Source: Alloprevotella sp. (GTDB lineage: Bacteria > Bacteroidota > Bacteroidia > Bacteroidales > Bacteroidaceae). From it: a stretch of DNA of 64,000 nt. Position 1 is the first letter of the stretch. Every line of letters starts with the position of its first letter. Below are positions 1 to 9,095 of this stretch, piece after piece. The notes under the pieces are model-generated. The model had not been told where the DNA came from. It made no database searches and worked only from the letters and a program-made list of their open reading frames with translations. The stretch spans positions 62,001 to 126,000 of the forward strand of contig JAFVDF010000016.1 in assembly GCA_017478625.1 (NCBI GenBank). Direction: 5' to 3'. Both the position numbers and the translations under genes were made by a program.

Positions 1-371
1 AACAGTCGGCTCAGGTTGCACTCCCCATCACGCACATACCACTGCGTCGGGCTCTCTGGTCCTTTGGGGCGTTTATCTTCCTTTGGGCGCTGATATATTG
101 GATACTGGTGCGCTTCACCCCAAGTACAGTACCCATGCAGGACAGTTTTTGCAATGCCTTAAGCATTATTGCACTTTGGATGCTGGCCCGTAAGTATGTC
201 GAACAATGGCTGTTGTGGCTGGTTGTAGATGCGCTCCTCTGTGGACTCTACATATACAAGGGAGTGCCGTTCCACGGTGCTTTGTACGGATTCTATACGG
301 TAATGGCCGTGGCAGGCTATCGGAAATGGCTACAACTTATGCGTACAGAAAAAGGCGCTTATTCTGTCTGA
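1..371 (+). CDS. pnuC: Nicotinamide riboside/mononucleotide transporter PnuC, C-terminal part
   Basis: The reading frame is open from base 3 and ends at the stop at 369-371; the N-terminus lies before the window. The visible ~122 residues hold about four hydrophobic segments. The end has the PnuC pattern [13 protein letters not shown], then an aromatic GLYIYKG segment, a short FYTVMAV helix and a basic tail. The family imports nicotinamide riboside through the inner membrane for NAD synthesis. The nearby pncA and pncB genes support an NAD-salvage role, although they lie on the other strand. The 73-bp gap to alaS would allow co-transcription. Confidence 0.85.
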   Translation, partial: QSAQVALPITHIPLRRALWSFGAFIFLWALIYWILVRFTPSTVPMQDSFCNALSIIALWMLARKYVEQWLLWLVVDALLCGLYIYKGVPFHGALYGFYTVMAVAGYRKWLQLMRTEKGAYSV

Positions 372-444
372 AAATGTGTCTATTCCGCAAAATTGCAGTA
401 ATTTCGCGCACGAATATTCAATAAGCCAATTTTACAATACAAAT

Positions 445-3069
445 ATGATGACAGCCAACGAAATTCGCGAATCATTCAAAAACTACTTCCAACAACACGA
501 TCACCTTATTGTACCGTCGGCTCCGATGGTTATCAAGGACGATCCGACGTTGATGTTTACCAATGCCGGTATGAACCAGTTTAAGGATATTATTCTGGGA
601 AATGCTGAGCCCAAGTGCCCTCGCCAGACCGATTCTCAAAAATGTCTGCGCGTCAGTGGAAAACACAACGATCTTGAGGAAGTCGGCCACGACACATATC
701 ACCACACCATGTTTGAAATGCTTGGAAACTGGAGTTTCGGAGATTATTTCAAAGAGGGTGCTATAGAATTGGCCTATGGCTATCTGGTTGATACACTTAA
801 GATAGATCCGAAAGATTTGTATGTTACCGTTTTTGAAGGAGCTAAGGAAGAAGGCTTAGAGCGCGATGATGAGGCCGCCCAGATTTGGGCTCGCCATTTC
901 CCTGAGGATCATATTATCAACGGCAATAAGCACGACAACTTCTGGGAGATGGGAGATACAGGCCCGTGCGGACCTTGTAGCGAAATCCATATTGACAGCC
1001 GTTCAGAGGAAGAGAAGGCCAAAGTGCCGGGTCGGGAACTGGTCAATAAGGATAATCCTCAGGTCATAGAAATCTGGAATCTTGTCTTCATGCAGTATAA
1101 CCGGAAAGCAGACGGTAGTCTGGAGCCATTGCCCAAGCGTGTAATTGATACAGGTATGGGCTTCGAGCGCTTGTGCCGCGTATTGCAGGGAAAGACAAGC
1201 AACTACGATACGGATGTTTTCCAGCCTATTCTTCAGAAGATAGGCGAGCTTTCGGGCTTTGTATATGGTAAAGAAGAAAAAACAGATGTGGCTATGCGTG
1301 TGGTCGCAGACCACCTGCGCGCCATTGCTTTCTCCATTGCCGACGGTCAGTTGCCCTCCAATGCCAAGGCCGGTTATGTAATCCGTCGCATATTGCGTCG
1401 CGCTGTACGATATGCCTATACCTTCCTGGGTCAGAAGCAGGCATTCATTTACAAGCTTGTACCCACGCTCGTCAGTGAGATGGGTGTGGCTTATCCTGAA
1501 CTTCCAGCCCAGCAGACGCTTATAACACGCGTTATCCTTGAGGAAGAAGAAAGTTTCCTGCGTACCCTTTCCACGGGTATCAGTCTGCTTGATTCTCTCA
1601 TTGGAGAGACACGTTCTGAAGGTCGTTCTGTCGTGGACGGCAAAAAGGTTTTCACTTTGTTTGATACTTACGGTTTCCCTCTTGACCTTACTCAACTTAT
1701 TTGTGCAGAGCATAATCTTACGGTGGATGAGGAAGGCTTCCAGGTGGAAATGCAGAAACAGAAAGAGCGTGCGCGCAATGCCGCTCAGGTTACTGCGGGC
1801 GATTGGGTAGTGCTGTCCGAGGGCGATACGCAGTTCGTCGGCTGGGACACTACTGAAGCCGACACACAGATTCTACGGTATCGTCGCGTAGAACAAAAGA
1901 AGCAATCTTATTACGAACTCGTTCTGTCCGTCAGTCCCTTCTATGCAGAGATGGGTGGTCAGGTCGGAGATAAGGGTATCCTGCGTGGAGCAAACGAAAA
2001 CGTGCAGATATTTGACACAAAGCGGGAGAATAATCTTCCTATCTGTTTGACTCACAGTTTGCCGGAACAGCCTGCGGCTCCATTCCATGCAGAAGTGGAT
2101 CTGAAAGCCCGTCGTGCCAGTGAAGCCAACCATACTGCCACCCATCTGCTGGATCAGGCGCTCCGCGAAGTGCTTGGAACCCATGTGGAGCAGAAAGGTT
2201 CGCTCGTAACGCCCGATTATCTGCGATTTGATCTCTCTCATTTCCAAAAAGTGACACCTGAAGAACTTCGACAGGTAGAGCGTATCGTCAATCGGCGCAT
2301 TCGTGAGGATCTGCCCTTGCAGGAATTCCGCGAAGTACCTATTGATGAGGCCAAAAAGATGGGAGCCATTGCGCTGTTTGGCGAGAAGTATGGTGACACG
2401 GTACGTGTAGTGCGTTTCGGCGAGAGTATTGAACTCTGCGGTGGATGCCATGCACAGAGTACGGGCCATATCGGGCTGTTCCGTATATTAAGTGAAAGTA
2501 GCGTTGCGGCCGGTATCCGCCGAATTGAGGCCGTGACAGGAGCAGCTGCCGAAGAGTTGTCGTATGCTCAGACGGATATGTTGCATCAGTTGCGCGAGTT
2601 ATTTAACAACGCTAAGGATTTGCAAGGGGCTATCCGCACTGCGCTCGCCGAAAACATCCAACTGAAAACACAGGTGGAAGGCTTTATGAAGCAGCGCCTT
2701 GATGAAATTCGCTCGCGCCTGGTAGAAAATGCCGAGGAAATCAATGGCGTGCGTGTGGTAAAGAGTGTAATCCCCACACAGCTCAAGCCTGAACTCGTTA
2801 AGGATCTTGCATTCCAGATAGGCGGCCAACTTCCAGAGAAAATGCTCTGTGTCATCGGCTGTAGCCACGAAGGAAAACCCTCACTGACCGTTATGATCAG
2901 TAAAGATCTTGTAGCAGAGCGTGGCCTCAATGCGGGTCAGCTCGTGCGCGAGGCCGCCAAGTTGATACAGGGCGGAGGTGGTGGCGCACCCCATTTTGCC
3001 ACAGCCGGAGGCAAGGACGTTACCGGATTGGAAAATGCCGTAGCCAAAGTGCTCGAACTGGCTCTTTAA
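445..3069 (+). CDS. alaS: Alanyl-tRNA synthetase
   Basis: Charges tRNA-Ala with alanine in the cytoplasm and edits mischarged Ser/Gly. The order is complete: an N-terminal class II catalytic core ([17 protein letters not shown]), a tRNA-recognition middle, an editing domain with HTATH and the downstream CGGCH metal site, then a C-Ala domain with the glycine-rich [11 protein letters not shown] stretch. The frame is open from 376, but the family N-terminus matches [11 protein letters not shown], so the start is ATG 445 or 448, giving 874 or 873 residues, the usual Bacteroidetes length. It is followed by a strong hairpin terminator. Confidence 0.97.
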   Translation: MMTANEIRESFKNYFQQHDHLIVPSAPMVIKDDPTLMFTNAGMNQFKDIILGNAEPKCPRQTDSQKCLRVSGKHNDLEEVGHDTYHHTMFEMLGNWSFGDYFKEGAIELAYGYLVDTLKIDPKDLYVTVFEGAKEEGLERDDEAAQIWARHFPEDHIINGNKHDNFWEMGDTGPCGPCSEIHIDSRSEEEKAKVPGRELVNKDNPQVIEIWNLVFMQYNRKADGSLEPLPKRVIDTGMGFERLCRVLQGKTSNYDTDVFQPILQKIGELSGFVYGKEEKTDVAMRVVADHLRAIAFSIADGQLPSNAKAGYVIRRILRRAVRYAYTFLGQKQAFIYKLVPTLVSEMGVAYPELPAQQTLITRVILEEEESFLRTLSTGISLLDSLIGETRSEGRSVVDGKKVFTLFDTYGFPLDLTQLICAEHNLTVDEEGFQVEMQKQKERARNAAQVTAGDWVVLSEGDTQFVGWDTTEADTQILRYRRVEQKKQSYYELVLSVSPFYAEMGGQVGDKGILRGANENVQIFDTKRENNLPICLTHSLPEQPAAPFHAEVDLKARRASEANHTATHLLDQALREVLGTHVEQKGSLVTPDYLRFDLSHFQKVTPEELRQVERIVNRRIREDLPLQEFREVPIDEAKKMGAIALFGEKYGDTVRVVRFGESIELCGGCHAQSTGHIGLFRILSESSVAAGIRRIEAVTGAAAEELSYAQTDMLHQLRELFNNAKDLQGAIRTALAENIQLKTQVEGFMKQRLDEIRSRLVENAEEINGVRVVKSVIPTQLKPELVKDLAFQIGGQLPEKMLCVIGCSHEGKPSLTVMISKDLVAERGLNAGQLVREAAKLIQGGGGGAPHFATAGGKDVTGLENAVAKVLELAL

Positions 3070-3106
3070 CGGAATGTCTGTCGGTTCGACCGACACCATA
3101 GAACCA

Positions 3107-3144
3107 ATTAGGGCGGAGTTTCTGTAGCGAGACTCCGCCCTAAT
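3107..3144 (+). terminator. Hairpin terminator after alaS
   Basis: Stem TTAGGGCGGAGT pairs with ACTCCGCCCTAA around a loop of about 12 nt. It lies between the converging alaS and hydrolase genes, so it may serve both. A smaller hairpin, TGTCGGT-TCG-ACCGACA, precedes it at 3077-3093. The T-tract is weak. Confidence 0.7.
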
Positions 3145-3160
3145 AGTGTGTGCGTGTTTC

Positions 3161-4021
3161 CTATTGAAGAACCCGGTTAAGGAAGTCGCGCATCAGTCGG
3201 GCAATATCTGAGTGGTGGCTTTCTAATGCGAAATGCCCACTGGGAATAAAGTATATTTCAGCTGAAGGTACATCGCGTAGAAAGGCTTTCGCCCCTGCAG
3301 GAATAAAGGATGGGTCATTTTCACCCCAAACGGCTAAGAGTGGTGGTTGATAAGTGCGTAAGTATTTCTGGAAGTCGGGATAGAGCGCCACATTACTGCG
3401 GTAGTCCAGAATGAGGTCATCCTGCATGTCTGCACGCTCGGGGAGGCAGACATAATAATAGTCCAGCGAATAACCATCGGGACCTACAGATCCTTCGGGC
3501 GTACCATAGGTATATTGCCCTATGATAGTTTCCAATGCATAAGCAGAAGCAAACTGACAGCGCAGGTCGGGTGTCGGATTTTGCCAATAGGCTTTGCGTG
3601 CTTCCCACTTCTTACCAAGGCCTTCTTCGTACATGTTGCCATTCTGAGAGACTATTGCGTCAATGCGCTCGGGATGCCAGAGTGCGAGGCGGTAGCCTAT
3701 GGGTGCACCATAATCGAAGACATACATTGCATAATGCGACAAACCGATAGCTTCGGTAAATTTGTCTATAATCCGCGCCAAGTGGTCGAAAGTATAGTCA
3801 AACTGTTCGCGCGAGGGCGATTGTGTCTGTCCAAAAGCAGGAAAGTCGGGGGCTATCAGGTGAAATTCGTCTGCAAGTTCGGGCATTAGTTCGCGAAACA
3901 TATGGCTACTGGATGGAAATCCGTGCAACAGCAAAACAGCAGGTTTGTCCGCTTTGCCTGCTTCGCGGTAGAAAATGTTGCAATCTTCTACTTGAATTTT
4001 TCGATACTGTATGGAATTCAT
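3161..4021 (-). CDS. Alpha/beta hydrolase with Asp nucleophile (haloalkane dehalogenase / epoxide hydrolase type)
   Basis: A 286-residue alpha/beta hydrolase without signal peptide, so probably cytoplasmic. The oxyanion-hole motif HGFPSSS is at 33-39. The nucleophile elbow reads YVFDYGAPIG, placing Asp103 where lipases and esterases carry Ser. The likely acid is Asp236 (WGENDPSF) and the base His263 (PSGHFAL). An Asp nucleophile is typical of haloalkane dehalogenases and epoxide hydrolases, which form an alkyl-enzyme ester. The substrate cannot be told from sequence. Transcribed alone on the minus strand; no clear promoter box was found upstream. Confidence 0.85.
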   Translation of the reverse strand: MNSIQYRKIQVEDCNIFYREAGKADKPAVLLLHGFPSSSHMFRELMPELADEFHLIAPDFPAFGQTQSPSREQFDYTFDHLARIIDKFTEAIGLSHYAMYVFDYGAPIGYRLALWHPERIDAIVSQNGNMYEEGLGKKWEARKAYWQNPTPDLRCQFASAYALETIIGQYTYGTPEGSVGPDGYSLDYYYVCLPERADMQDDLILDYRSNVALYPDFQKYLRTYQPPLLAVWGENDPSFIPAGAKAFLRDVPSAEIYFIPSGHFALESHHSDIARLMRDFLNRVLQ

Positions 4022-4116
4022 TGGTTGGTGGAGTTGGTCGTGAGAGGCTGTGATTGCCCCACACGCAAGTAATAAAATCGAAAAAACATTATTTTTGGTG
4101 GAGTTAGAACGATGTT

Positions 4117-4150
4117 TTAGAGTCCCAGAATATGTTTAGCCACTTCAAAC
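4117..4150 (-). repeat. Partial duplicate of the pncB 3' end
   Basis: Bases 4121-4150 match the pncB 3' end at 4355-4384 in 29 of 30 positions, in the same orientation. Read on the minus strand it encodes FEVAKHILGL followed by a stop, against FEVAKYILGL-stop in pncB. Similarity ends upstream of this stretch. It may be a remnant of a second copy, or a direct repeat left by insertion of the 204-bp segment between the two copies. Confidence 0.75.
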
Positions 4151-4228
4151 AACACTTCGGTAAATAGATTTTTCGGGTCGGGTTAAAGTTTATACAGTTT
4201 TTCTTGTCCCATTTTATGCATATATTTT

Positions 4229-4236
4229 TATCTTTG
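4229..4236 (+). promoter_or_regulatory. Bacteroidetes -7 box facing pncB
   Basis: TATCTTTG fits TAnnTTTG exactly, with a TTG about 22 bp upstream at 4204-4206 in an AT-rich run. It points right, toward a region without an ORF and then antisense into pncB, so it could drive the candidate structured RNA below. Confidence 0.45.
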
Positions 4237-4242
4237 CATTAA

Positions 4243-4350
4243 CAATTCATAAGTACATTACTGAGTGTGCTCGGATGCGCGAAAGGCCCTCGCTTGTGAG
4301 GAAAGTGAATTGGAAAGGGAGAGTAAGCGCATGTTATACCCTTTTACTTC
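4243..4350 (+). ncRNA. Candidate structured RNA between pncB repeats
   Basis: No gene lies between 4022 and 4350. Downstream of the -7 box, ATGCGC (4275-4280) can pair with GCGCAT (4327-4332), and AAAGGG (4314-4319) with CCCTTT (4339-4344). The helices cross, so they would form a pseudoknot. A small hairpin CCTC-GCTTGT-GAGG sits inside at 4288-4301. I do not recognise a known RNA family, and 6-bp helices can arise by chance. Confidence 0.25.
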
Positions 4351-5517
4351 TTATAGTCCCAGAATATATTTAGCCACTTCAAACTCCTTGTCGTCTCCCA
4401 TGTGCTTGCCCAAATCGTCGGAAATCTTTATACACTTGCGCCACGTCTGGTTTTGGTTGATGCGACAGCGGGAGAGTTTCATCACGATGTTGGCCGGACG
4501 GAAGCCGGTGTCGTTGGTAAGATTCGTGCCGATACCTGCGCTGACGCGTACACGGCCCTTAAAGTAGGAGGCAATCTGCTTAAATTTTGGGAAATTAAGC
4601 GCATTGCTGAAGACGATGGTCTTGGTAGTGGGGTCGATACCGAGTTCTTCGTAGCGTGCAATGATTTTGTTGCCCACCTCGTACTCGTCGCCGGAATCCT
4701 GCCTTACCCCATCGAACAACTTGGCATATTTGCGTGAGAAGTTTTTCAGGAAAACATCTGTCGTAAGGGTGTCGATAAGGCAGATACCGAGGTCTCCGTC
4801 GTAGGTACGCACCCAGTCGCGCATGCCTAAGTAGTTGGCCTCTTGGTAGCCCCAACAAGCCGCATGGAACATAATCCATTCGTGTGGGAAGGTTCCACAG
4901 GGGACCATGTCATACTTCATGGCCAAGTGGACGTTACTGGTGCCAACACACATAACGGGACATTTCTCTTTGAGGCGGATGACGATTTGTTCGTGCAGGG
5001 CATAGGAGAAACGGCGCCGTGTACCAAACTCGCTGAACTTCAGTCCTTCGCTGTTGGCTAATGCGATTTTCTCGTCGAGGCGACGAATGACTTCATCCAT
5101 ATTCGGCTCGTTGCCGTTCAGACGGTTGCGCAATTCGGCTACAATAGCCAACAGGGGTACCTCATAAAGCGTCACTTTGTAGAGCTTGTCTGTTACGTCA
5201 ATATGCAGGTGTTGCTCATCGTCCAGCGTCATTTGCACCTTTTCCGGATCGAAGTGGAAACTGGTAAGCCATTCCCAGTACATCTCCGGAATATAGCGGA
5301 CGTGTTTTACCAACCACGCCTTTTCCTCTGGGGTAAGCCTGAGCGAGGAGAGATCCTTGATGGCGTCGCGCAGAGCCTGGATAAATTCAGGAGTGTACGT
5401 GGTTTTATCGCGGTCGTTAAAGGAAAATGTACCTTCAGCGTCGGGATAGAGTTTCAGATAGGCGTAACTGGTGGAAAACTTGTAGAGGTCGGTGTCCAGC
5501 ACCGAAGGGATAATCAT
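4351..5517 (-). CDS. pncB: Nicotinate phosphoribosyltransferase
   Basis: Converts nicotinate and PRPP to nicotinate mononucleotide with ATP hydrolysis, the entry step of the Preiss-Handler NAD route. The 388-residue protein carries the family marks in order: TDLYKFSTSYAY near the N-terminus, the FSEFGTRRRFS substrate loop, GTFPHEW with the His that is phosphorylated in the family, and GVRQDSGDEYEVG for PRPP binding. It starts 12 bp after the pncA stop, so the two form a pncA-pncB operon that turns nicotinamide into nicotinate mononucleotide. Its last 30 bases are repeated 234 bp downstream. Confidence 0.96.
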   Translation of the reverse strand: MIIPSVLDTDLYKFSTSYAYLKLYPDAEGTFSFNDRDKTTYTPEFIQALRDAIKDLSSLRLTPEEKAWLVKHVRYIPEMYWEWLTSFHFDPEKVQMTLDDEQHLHIDVTDKLYKVTLYEVPLLAIVAELRNRLNGNEPNMDEVIRRLDEKIALANSEGLKFSEFGTRRRFSYALHEQIVIRLKEKCPVMCVGTSNVHLAMKYDMVPCGTFPHEWIMFHAACWGYQEANYLGMRDWVRTYDGDLGICLIDTLTTDVFLKNFSRKYAKLFDGVRQDSGDEYEVGNKIIARYEELGIDPTTKTIVFSNALNFPKFKQIASYFKGRVRVSAGIGTNLTNDTGFRPANIVMKLSRCRINQNQTWRKCIKISDDLGKHMGDDKEFEVAKYILGL

Positions 5518-5529
5518 AGGGATAGGTTT

Positions 5530-6093
5530 TTATGAGTTTTTGAATAGGCGGAATTTTGAGCGGGGTGCAGTATGCTCTTCTACAAGGCGGTTAAAATTTT
5601 TTGCGTTGATGCTGCCGATACCTGGAGCATAGAGCGTCAGCCGAGCAGGGTTACTTTTCCGCAGATTGAGTGCAGTTTCCATTACGCAGAAGTCTCCTGC
5701 CAGTCCCATAATCCAGACATCGCGACCTTCAAACAGTTTGCGGGGCTGTGAAAAAGCACCGTATTCTTCTTGATCTCGGTGTTTGCCCTTTGTTACAATC
5801 TCATAGGGGAGCTCAAGTCGGTGCAATACTTGCAGTACACGCTCATGAATGGCGGCGCCATGGCTGTGTTGCACGCAATGAGGAGGCCACGGACCTCCTT
5901 GCTTGACAAACGAACAATGCGTAATGGGATGCCAGTCGGCTGTAAGCACTACGCGACTGATGTCATCTTTGAATTGTTCCAGAAAACGGCACGTACCGGC
6001 CAGTGCTCTTGTTGCGCCGGGAACTTCCAATGCCCCACCGCGACAAAAGTCGTATTGTTCATCTACTATGACCACAATTTTTTTCTGCTTCAT
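5530..6093 (-). CDS. pncA: Nicotinamidase
   Basis: Hydrolyses nicotinamide to nicotinate and ammonia in the cytoplasm. The 187-residue isochorismatase-fold protein shows catalytic Asp11 (IVDEQYDF), a metal site with Asp53 and His55 (TADWHP) and His72 (GPWPPHC), a catalytic Lys at 102 or 104 (VTKGK), and nucleophile Cys136 in GLAGDFCVMET. It is first in the operon with pncB. The reversed -7 box at 6187-6194 is a likely promoter, giving a leader of about 90 nt. Confidence 0.95.
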   Translation of the reverse strand: MKQKKIVVIVDEQYDFCRGGALEVPGATRALAGTCRFLEQFKDDISRVVLTADWHPITHCSFVKQGGPWPPHCVQHSHGAAIHERVLQVLHRLELPYEIVTKGKHRDQEEYGAFSQPRKLFEGRDVWIMGLAGDFCVMETALNLRKSNPARLTLYAPGIGSINAKNFNRLVEEHTAPRSKFRLFKNS

Positions 6094-6186
6094 AATCCGA
6101 TTTTTTTAGTTCATTATGAAACGGATGGGAAAGCCTATGAGGAGAAGGTGTTTCCCCGTCTGTCGGCGACTGTCCCGAATCCTGTT

Positions 6187-6194
6187 CAAAAGTA
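6187..6194 (-). promoter_or_regulatory. -7 box for pncA-pncB
   Basis: Read on the minus strand it is TACTTTTG, a perfect TAnnTTTG. No clear TTTG -33 element stands 19-21 bp upstream, so strength is uncertain. Confidence 0.4.
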
Positions 6195-6237
6195 GATAAA
6201 ACTTTCTAATATGTAACCTTTTACTATATAATCTTTC

Positions 6238-6245
6238 TATTTTTG
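6238..6245 (+). promoter_or_regulatory. -7 box abutting the start of the small His/Cys protein gene
   Basis: TATTTTTG fits TAnnTTTG. It ends 7 bp before the ATG at 6253, so transcription would begin at or next to the start codon, giving a leaderless mRNA or pointing to a different translation start. Confidence 0.4.
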
Positions 6246-6252
6246 TATTGGA

Positions 6253-6597
6253 ATGAAGAACCACTTGCAACGCAAACTGTGCGCTTGGACCCTGTTGGCG
6301 GTCTTTGTGCCCATGTTGCTCCTTACGTCTGTCCATCGTCACGAGGTTTCGGTGAGTCAGATGTGTACGGAGTGTGTCCAGCATATACCTCATGCGGGCC
6401 ATTGGTCGCAGGCGGTCTCCGGAGTAGATAATTGTCTGCTCTGCCAACTTCATGCGCTCTCTTATTTGCCTGTGGGGCTGGCGTCGTTGGGCTGTCGGGT
6501 CCACTATTGTCCTCTTCGGAGAAGCTTTCAGCAGGCTCCAGTCCCTTCGTATATCGGGCTGGTCTGCGGACAGCGTGCTCCTCCGTGCAAAGATTAA
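6253..6597 (+). CDS. Small His/Cys-rich exported protein upstream of a TonB receptor
   Basis: A 114-residue protein with an N-terminal hydrophobic segment (LCAWTLLAVFVPMLLLT) that is a signal anchor or signal peptide. The rest has paired metal-ligand-like motifs: HRHE at about 28-31, CTECVQHIPHAGH near 38-50, and NCLLCQLHAL near 60-69. From memory, small Bacteroidetes proteins with such H/C clusters sit directly before TonB receptors for metals. The order here fits, and an accessory metal-binding role is inferred. The ORF lacks length support from a known family I can name with certainty. Confidence 0.6.
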   Translation: MKNHLQRKLCAWTLLAVFVPMLLLTSVHRHEVSVSQMCTECVQHIPHAGHWSQAVSGVDNCLLCQLHALSYLPVGLASLGCRVHYCPLRRSFQQAPVPSYIGLVCGQRAPPCKD

Positions 6598-6686
6598 GTT
6601 TCCGTGTGCGCTTTCGGGCGTGAAATGTAGGCATAGTCGTATTCTCGTGCTATGCTGAACAATATTCGTGTAGAACTTAATCTTTG
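6588..6686 (+). promoter_or_regulatory. 13-bp inverted repeat spanning the gap before the TonB receptor
   Basis: CAAAGATTAAGTT at 6588-6600 is the exact reverse complement of AACTTAATCTTTG at 6674-6686. The loop contains a second hairpin, GCATAG (6631-6636) with CTATGC (6650-6655). The right arm ends 7 bp before the receptor ATG, so in mRNA it could occlude ribosome entry. The left arm overlaps the 3' end of the upstream gene. Confidence 0.5.
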
Positions 6687-6693
6687 ACTTTTT

Positions 6694-8808
6694 ATGCAGA
6701 AAAAATATCTTTCTTTATTCCTGCTTTTGGGGCTTTCATTTCCTATGCAAGCCCAGACTCCGGCCGATAGTACCGATGTCTTTTACGATCACGTCGTAGA
6801 AGGCGAGGCAGTAGTGACCGGATTGACGGGACGTACGCGTCTGAAAGACTCTCCGGCCCCCGTCCTACTTATTTTGGCCAATGAACTCAAGCAATCTACA
6901 GGTACCCACATCGTTGATATTCTGTCCCGACAACCCGGTCTCAGTCAGGTCAGTACGGGAACGGGCATAGGGAAGCCCATTATCCGCGGATTGGGCTATA
7001 ACCGGATGGTAAGCCTTAATGACGGTGTCCGGCTGGAGGGACAACAGTGGGGCGACGAGCATGGGCTGGAAGTGGACGGCAGTAGTATTCATTCCGTAGA
7101 AGTATTGAAGGGGCCGGCAAGTCTGATGTATGGTTCCGATGCAATGGCCGGAGTCGTAATTTTCCACGCGACACCCGTCCGTGCAGAGGGGGAGATGGGC
7201 GGAAGCGCCCTGGCCGAGTATCAGAGCAATAGCGGATTGTGGAATTACGCCGTCCATTTTGATGGAAACCGGCGCGGGTGGGTCTGGAATACGAACTGGT
7301 CGCAGAAGCGGAGCCATGCCTATAAGAATAAGTCTGACGGCTATGTTCCCGGGACGCAGTGGGGCGAATATGCGGCCCGTGCGATGATGGGGCTACATAA
7401 GGCGTGGGGCCATAGTTACCTTGTCTTGAGCACATACAACCTTACTCCGAGCATTACGGAGGGCGAACGCGATGAGACGGCAGGACTTCTTTTTGCGCCC
7501 GCGGGTTGGACCGGAAAATCCTATGGAAAGAGCCTTCCGTTTCAGCGTGTCAGACACCATAAGGTCATATCCGACAATTCTTTCCGACTGTCTCACGGAA
7601 CGCTGAATGCGGTGCTGGGCTATCAGCAGAACCGCCGGCAGGAATTTGAGGAGAATCTGTCAGACAGTGAACTCTTCTTCCTGCTCCACACGCTTACCTA
7701 CGACTTTCGCTTCCTTACGGCAGACATCAGTGGCTGGAAGCTGGCAGCAGGAGCAAACGGCATGTATCAGCGGTCGCTTAACAAAGGAGAGGAGGTCCTA
7801 ATCCCCGCTTATCATCTCTTTGACTTCGGCACCTATCTGACGGGGAGCCGTCGTCTGGGGAGCTTCTTGTTTAGCGGTGGCATACGATATGACCGCCGAC
7901 ACCTCCATAGCGAGGGACTGGAAGAAGATGGCATTGAGCGCTTTGAAGATTTTTCGCGCCAATTTCACGGAGTTACAGGTAGCCTTGGGGCTGTGTGGAG
8001 CGTGCGCAACAATCTGAATCTGCGCTTCAACCTTGCCCGTGGCTATCGCGCCCCCAGTATCAGCGAATTGGGGGTAAATGGTGTCCATGAAGGTACACTG
8101 CGCTACGAATCCGGCTCTTCCACCCTCCGGCCGGAATATAGTCTGCAAGCCGATGCCGGTCTGGATTTTACTAACCGCTATCTGTCGCTTCAGGCCGCCT
8201 TTTTCGTCAATCGCATCAACCATTACATCTACGCGACGCGTACCGGCACAGAGATAGGCGGTTATGCGGTCTATCAATATGCGCAGGGCAATGCCCGGTT
8301 GTATGGATTTGAACTGGGACTCGATTATCATCCCATCCACAGCCTCCATCTGCTCAACACGTTCTCCTATGTCAATTCCGTGCAACTCCATCAGCCTCTG
8401 GAAACCCGGTATCTGCCACTTACGCCTGCGCCTCGGTGGACCGCAGAAGTGAAGTGGGAAATCCTGCACGATAATGCGTCGCTCGGACAGTCGCCCTTAG
8501 CGCTTACCGGCGCCTATCTGTCGGCCAATATGGCCTGTTATCTGCGCCAGAACCATTATTACCGGGCCAACAAGACCGAGACGGCCACCCCGTCCTATAC
8601 GCTTTTCGGCTTGTCCGCAGGCACAGCGTTGCTATGGCAGGGGCGTAAGGTGGCAGACGTCTGTCTGACCGTGGAAAATCTCTTTGATAGGCTGTATCAG
8701 GACCATCTCAGCAGGCTAAAGTATGCGGCGGTCAATCCGCTAACCCATAGTGTCGGCATACACAACCCCGGGCGTAACATTTCCCTCCGACTTATCGTTC
8801 CCTTCTGA
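6694..8808 (+). CDS. TonB-dependent outer membrane receptor (probable metal or chelate uptake)
   Basis: A 704-residue outer membrane receptor with a Sec signal peptide ending near PMQAQ. A plug domain follows (VDILSRQPGLSQVSTG, IIRGLGYNRMVSLNDGVR, EVLKGPASLMYGSDAMAGVV), then a 22-strand type barrel ending in a terminal Phe (LIVPF). The plug run GVRLEGQQWGDEHGLEVD resembles ZnuD-type zinc receptors and some siderophore receptors rather than SusC, and there is no N-terminal carboxypeptidase-like domain. With the His/Cys-rich protein upstream, a metal substrate is the best guess. Translation may be controlled by the long inverted repeat before the start. Confidence 0.85.
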   Translation: MQKKYLSLFLLLGLSFPMQAQTPADSTDVFYDHVVEGEAVVTGLTGRTRLKDSPAPVLLILANELKQSTGTHIVDILSRQPGLSQVSTGTGIGKPIIRGLGYNRMVSLNDGVRLEGQQWGDEHGLEVDGSSIHSVEVLKGPASLMYGSDAMAGVVIFHATPVRAEGEMGGSALAEYQSNSGLWNYAVHFDGNRRGWVWNTNWSQKRSHAYKNKSDGYVPGTQWGEYAARAMMGLHKAWGHSYLVLSTYNLTPSITEGERDETAGLLFAPAGWTGKSYGKSLPFQRVRHHKVISDNSFRLSHGTLNAVLGYQQNRRQEFEENLSDSELFFLLHTLTYDFRFLTADISGWKLAAGANGMYQRSLNKGEEVLIPAYHLFDFGTYLTGSRRLGSFLFSGGIRYDRRHLHSEGLEEDGIERFEDFSRQFHGVTGSLGAVWSVRNNLNLRFNLARGYRAPSISELGVNGVHEGTLRYESGSSTLRPEYSLQADAGLDFTNRYLSLQAAFFVNRINHYIYATRTGTEIGGYAVYQYAQGNARLYGFELGLDYHPIHSLHLLNTFSYVNSVQLHQPLETRYLPLTPAPRWTAEVKWEILHDNASLGQSPLALTGAYLSANMACYLRQNHYYRANKTETATPSYTLFGLSAGTALLWQGRKVADVCLTVENLFDRLYQDHLSRLKYAAVNPLTHSVGIHNPGRNISLRLIVPF

Positions 8809-8979
8809 CAGGGTCGTGAAAGGACCGGATAATCGGCCAACACCTTTGGAGCCGTTGATAGTCTTGCCTCTCGCAGGCGTGTGTGGATTCCCTGTTTGCG
8901 TGGCAATAGGGGAGCGCAGTTCGCCTTGTCAGGCCCTTCGTTTGTCAAATTTTTTCGCGGAAACGCACCAAACTGCCCC

Positions 8980-9010
8980 TTGCACACGTCGGGAAATTTT
9001 TGTAAATTTG
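8980..9010 (+). promoter_or_regulatory. Promoter-like pair in repeat element 1
   Basis: TTGC (8980-8983), 19 bp, then TAAATTTG (9003-9010), matching the Bacteroidetes -33/-7 layout. The same boxes with the same 19-bp spacing occur in element 3 at 49521-49551. Confidence 0.5.
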
Positions 9011-9016
9011 AAAAAG

Positions 9017-9089
9017 AAGGAAGAAAAAATACCATTCGATACTCCAATGGGCTTAGGGGCGGTTTCTCTCGATGAAACCGCCCTTTTTT
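9017..9089 (+). ncRNA. Predicted short RNA of repeat element 1
   Basis: From the predicted start about 7 nt after the -7 box to the T-run of the hairpin, a transcript of about 70 nt would form. Its last 33 nt are almost identical to the matching part of element 3, differing at one loop base, while the 5' part varies. Confidence 0.35.
9057..9089 (+). terminator. Intrinsic terminator in repeat element 1
   Basis: GGGCGGTTTC pairs with GAAACCGCCC around a 7-nt loop, followed by six T. It is a textbook intrinsic terminator on the plus strand, just before the 21-bp array. Confidence 0.8.
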
Positions 9090-9095
9090 GTGCAA

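Noticed and set aside
4243-4350. RNase P RNA (a GAGGAAAGT stretch)
   Set aside because: Only nine bases match the universal core, and the other conserved parts and the length are missing.
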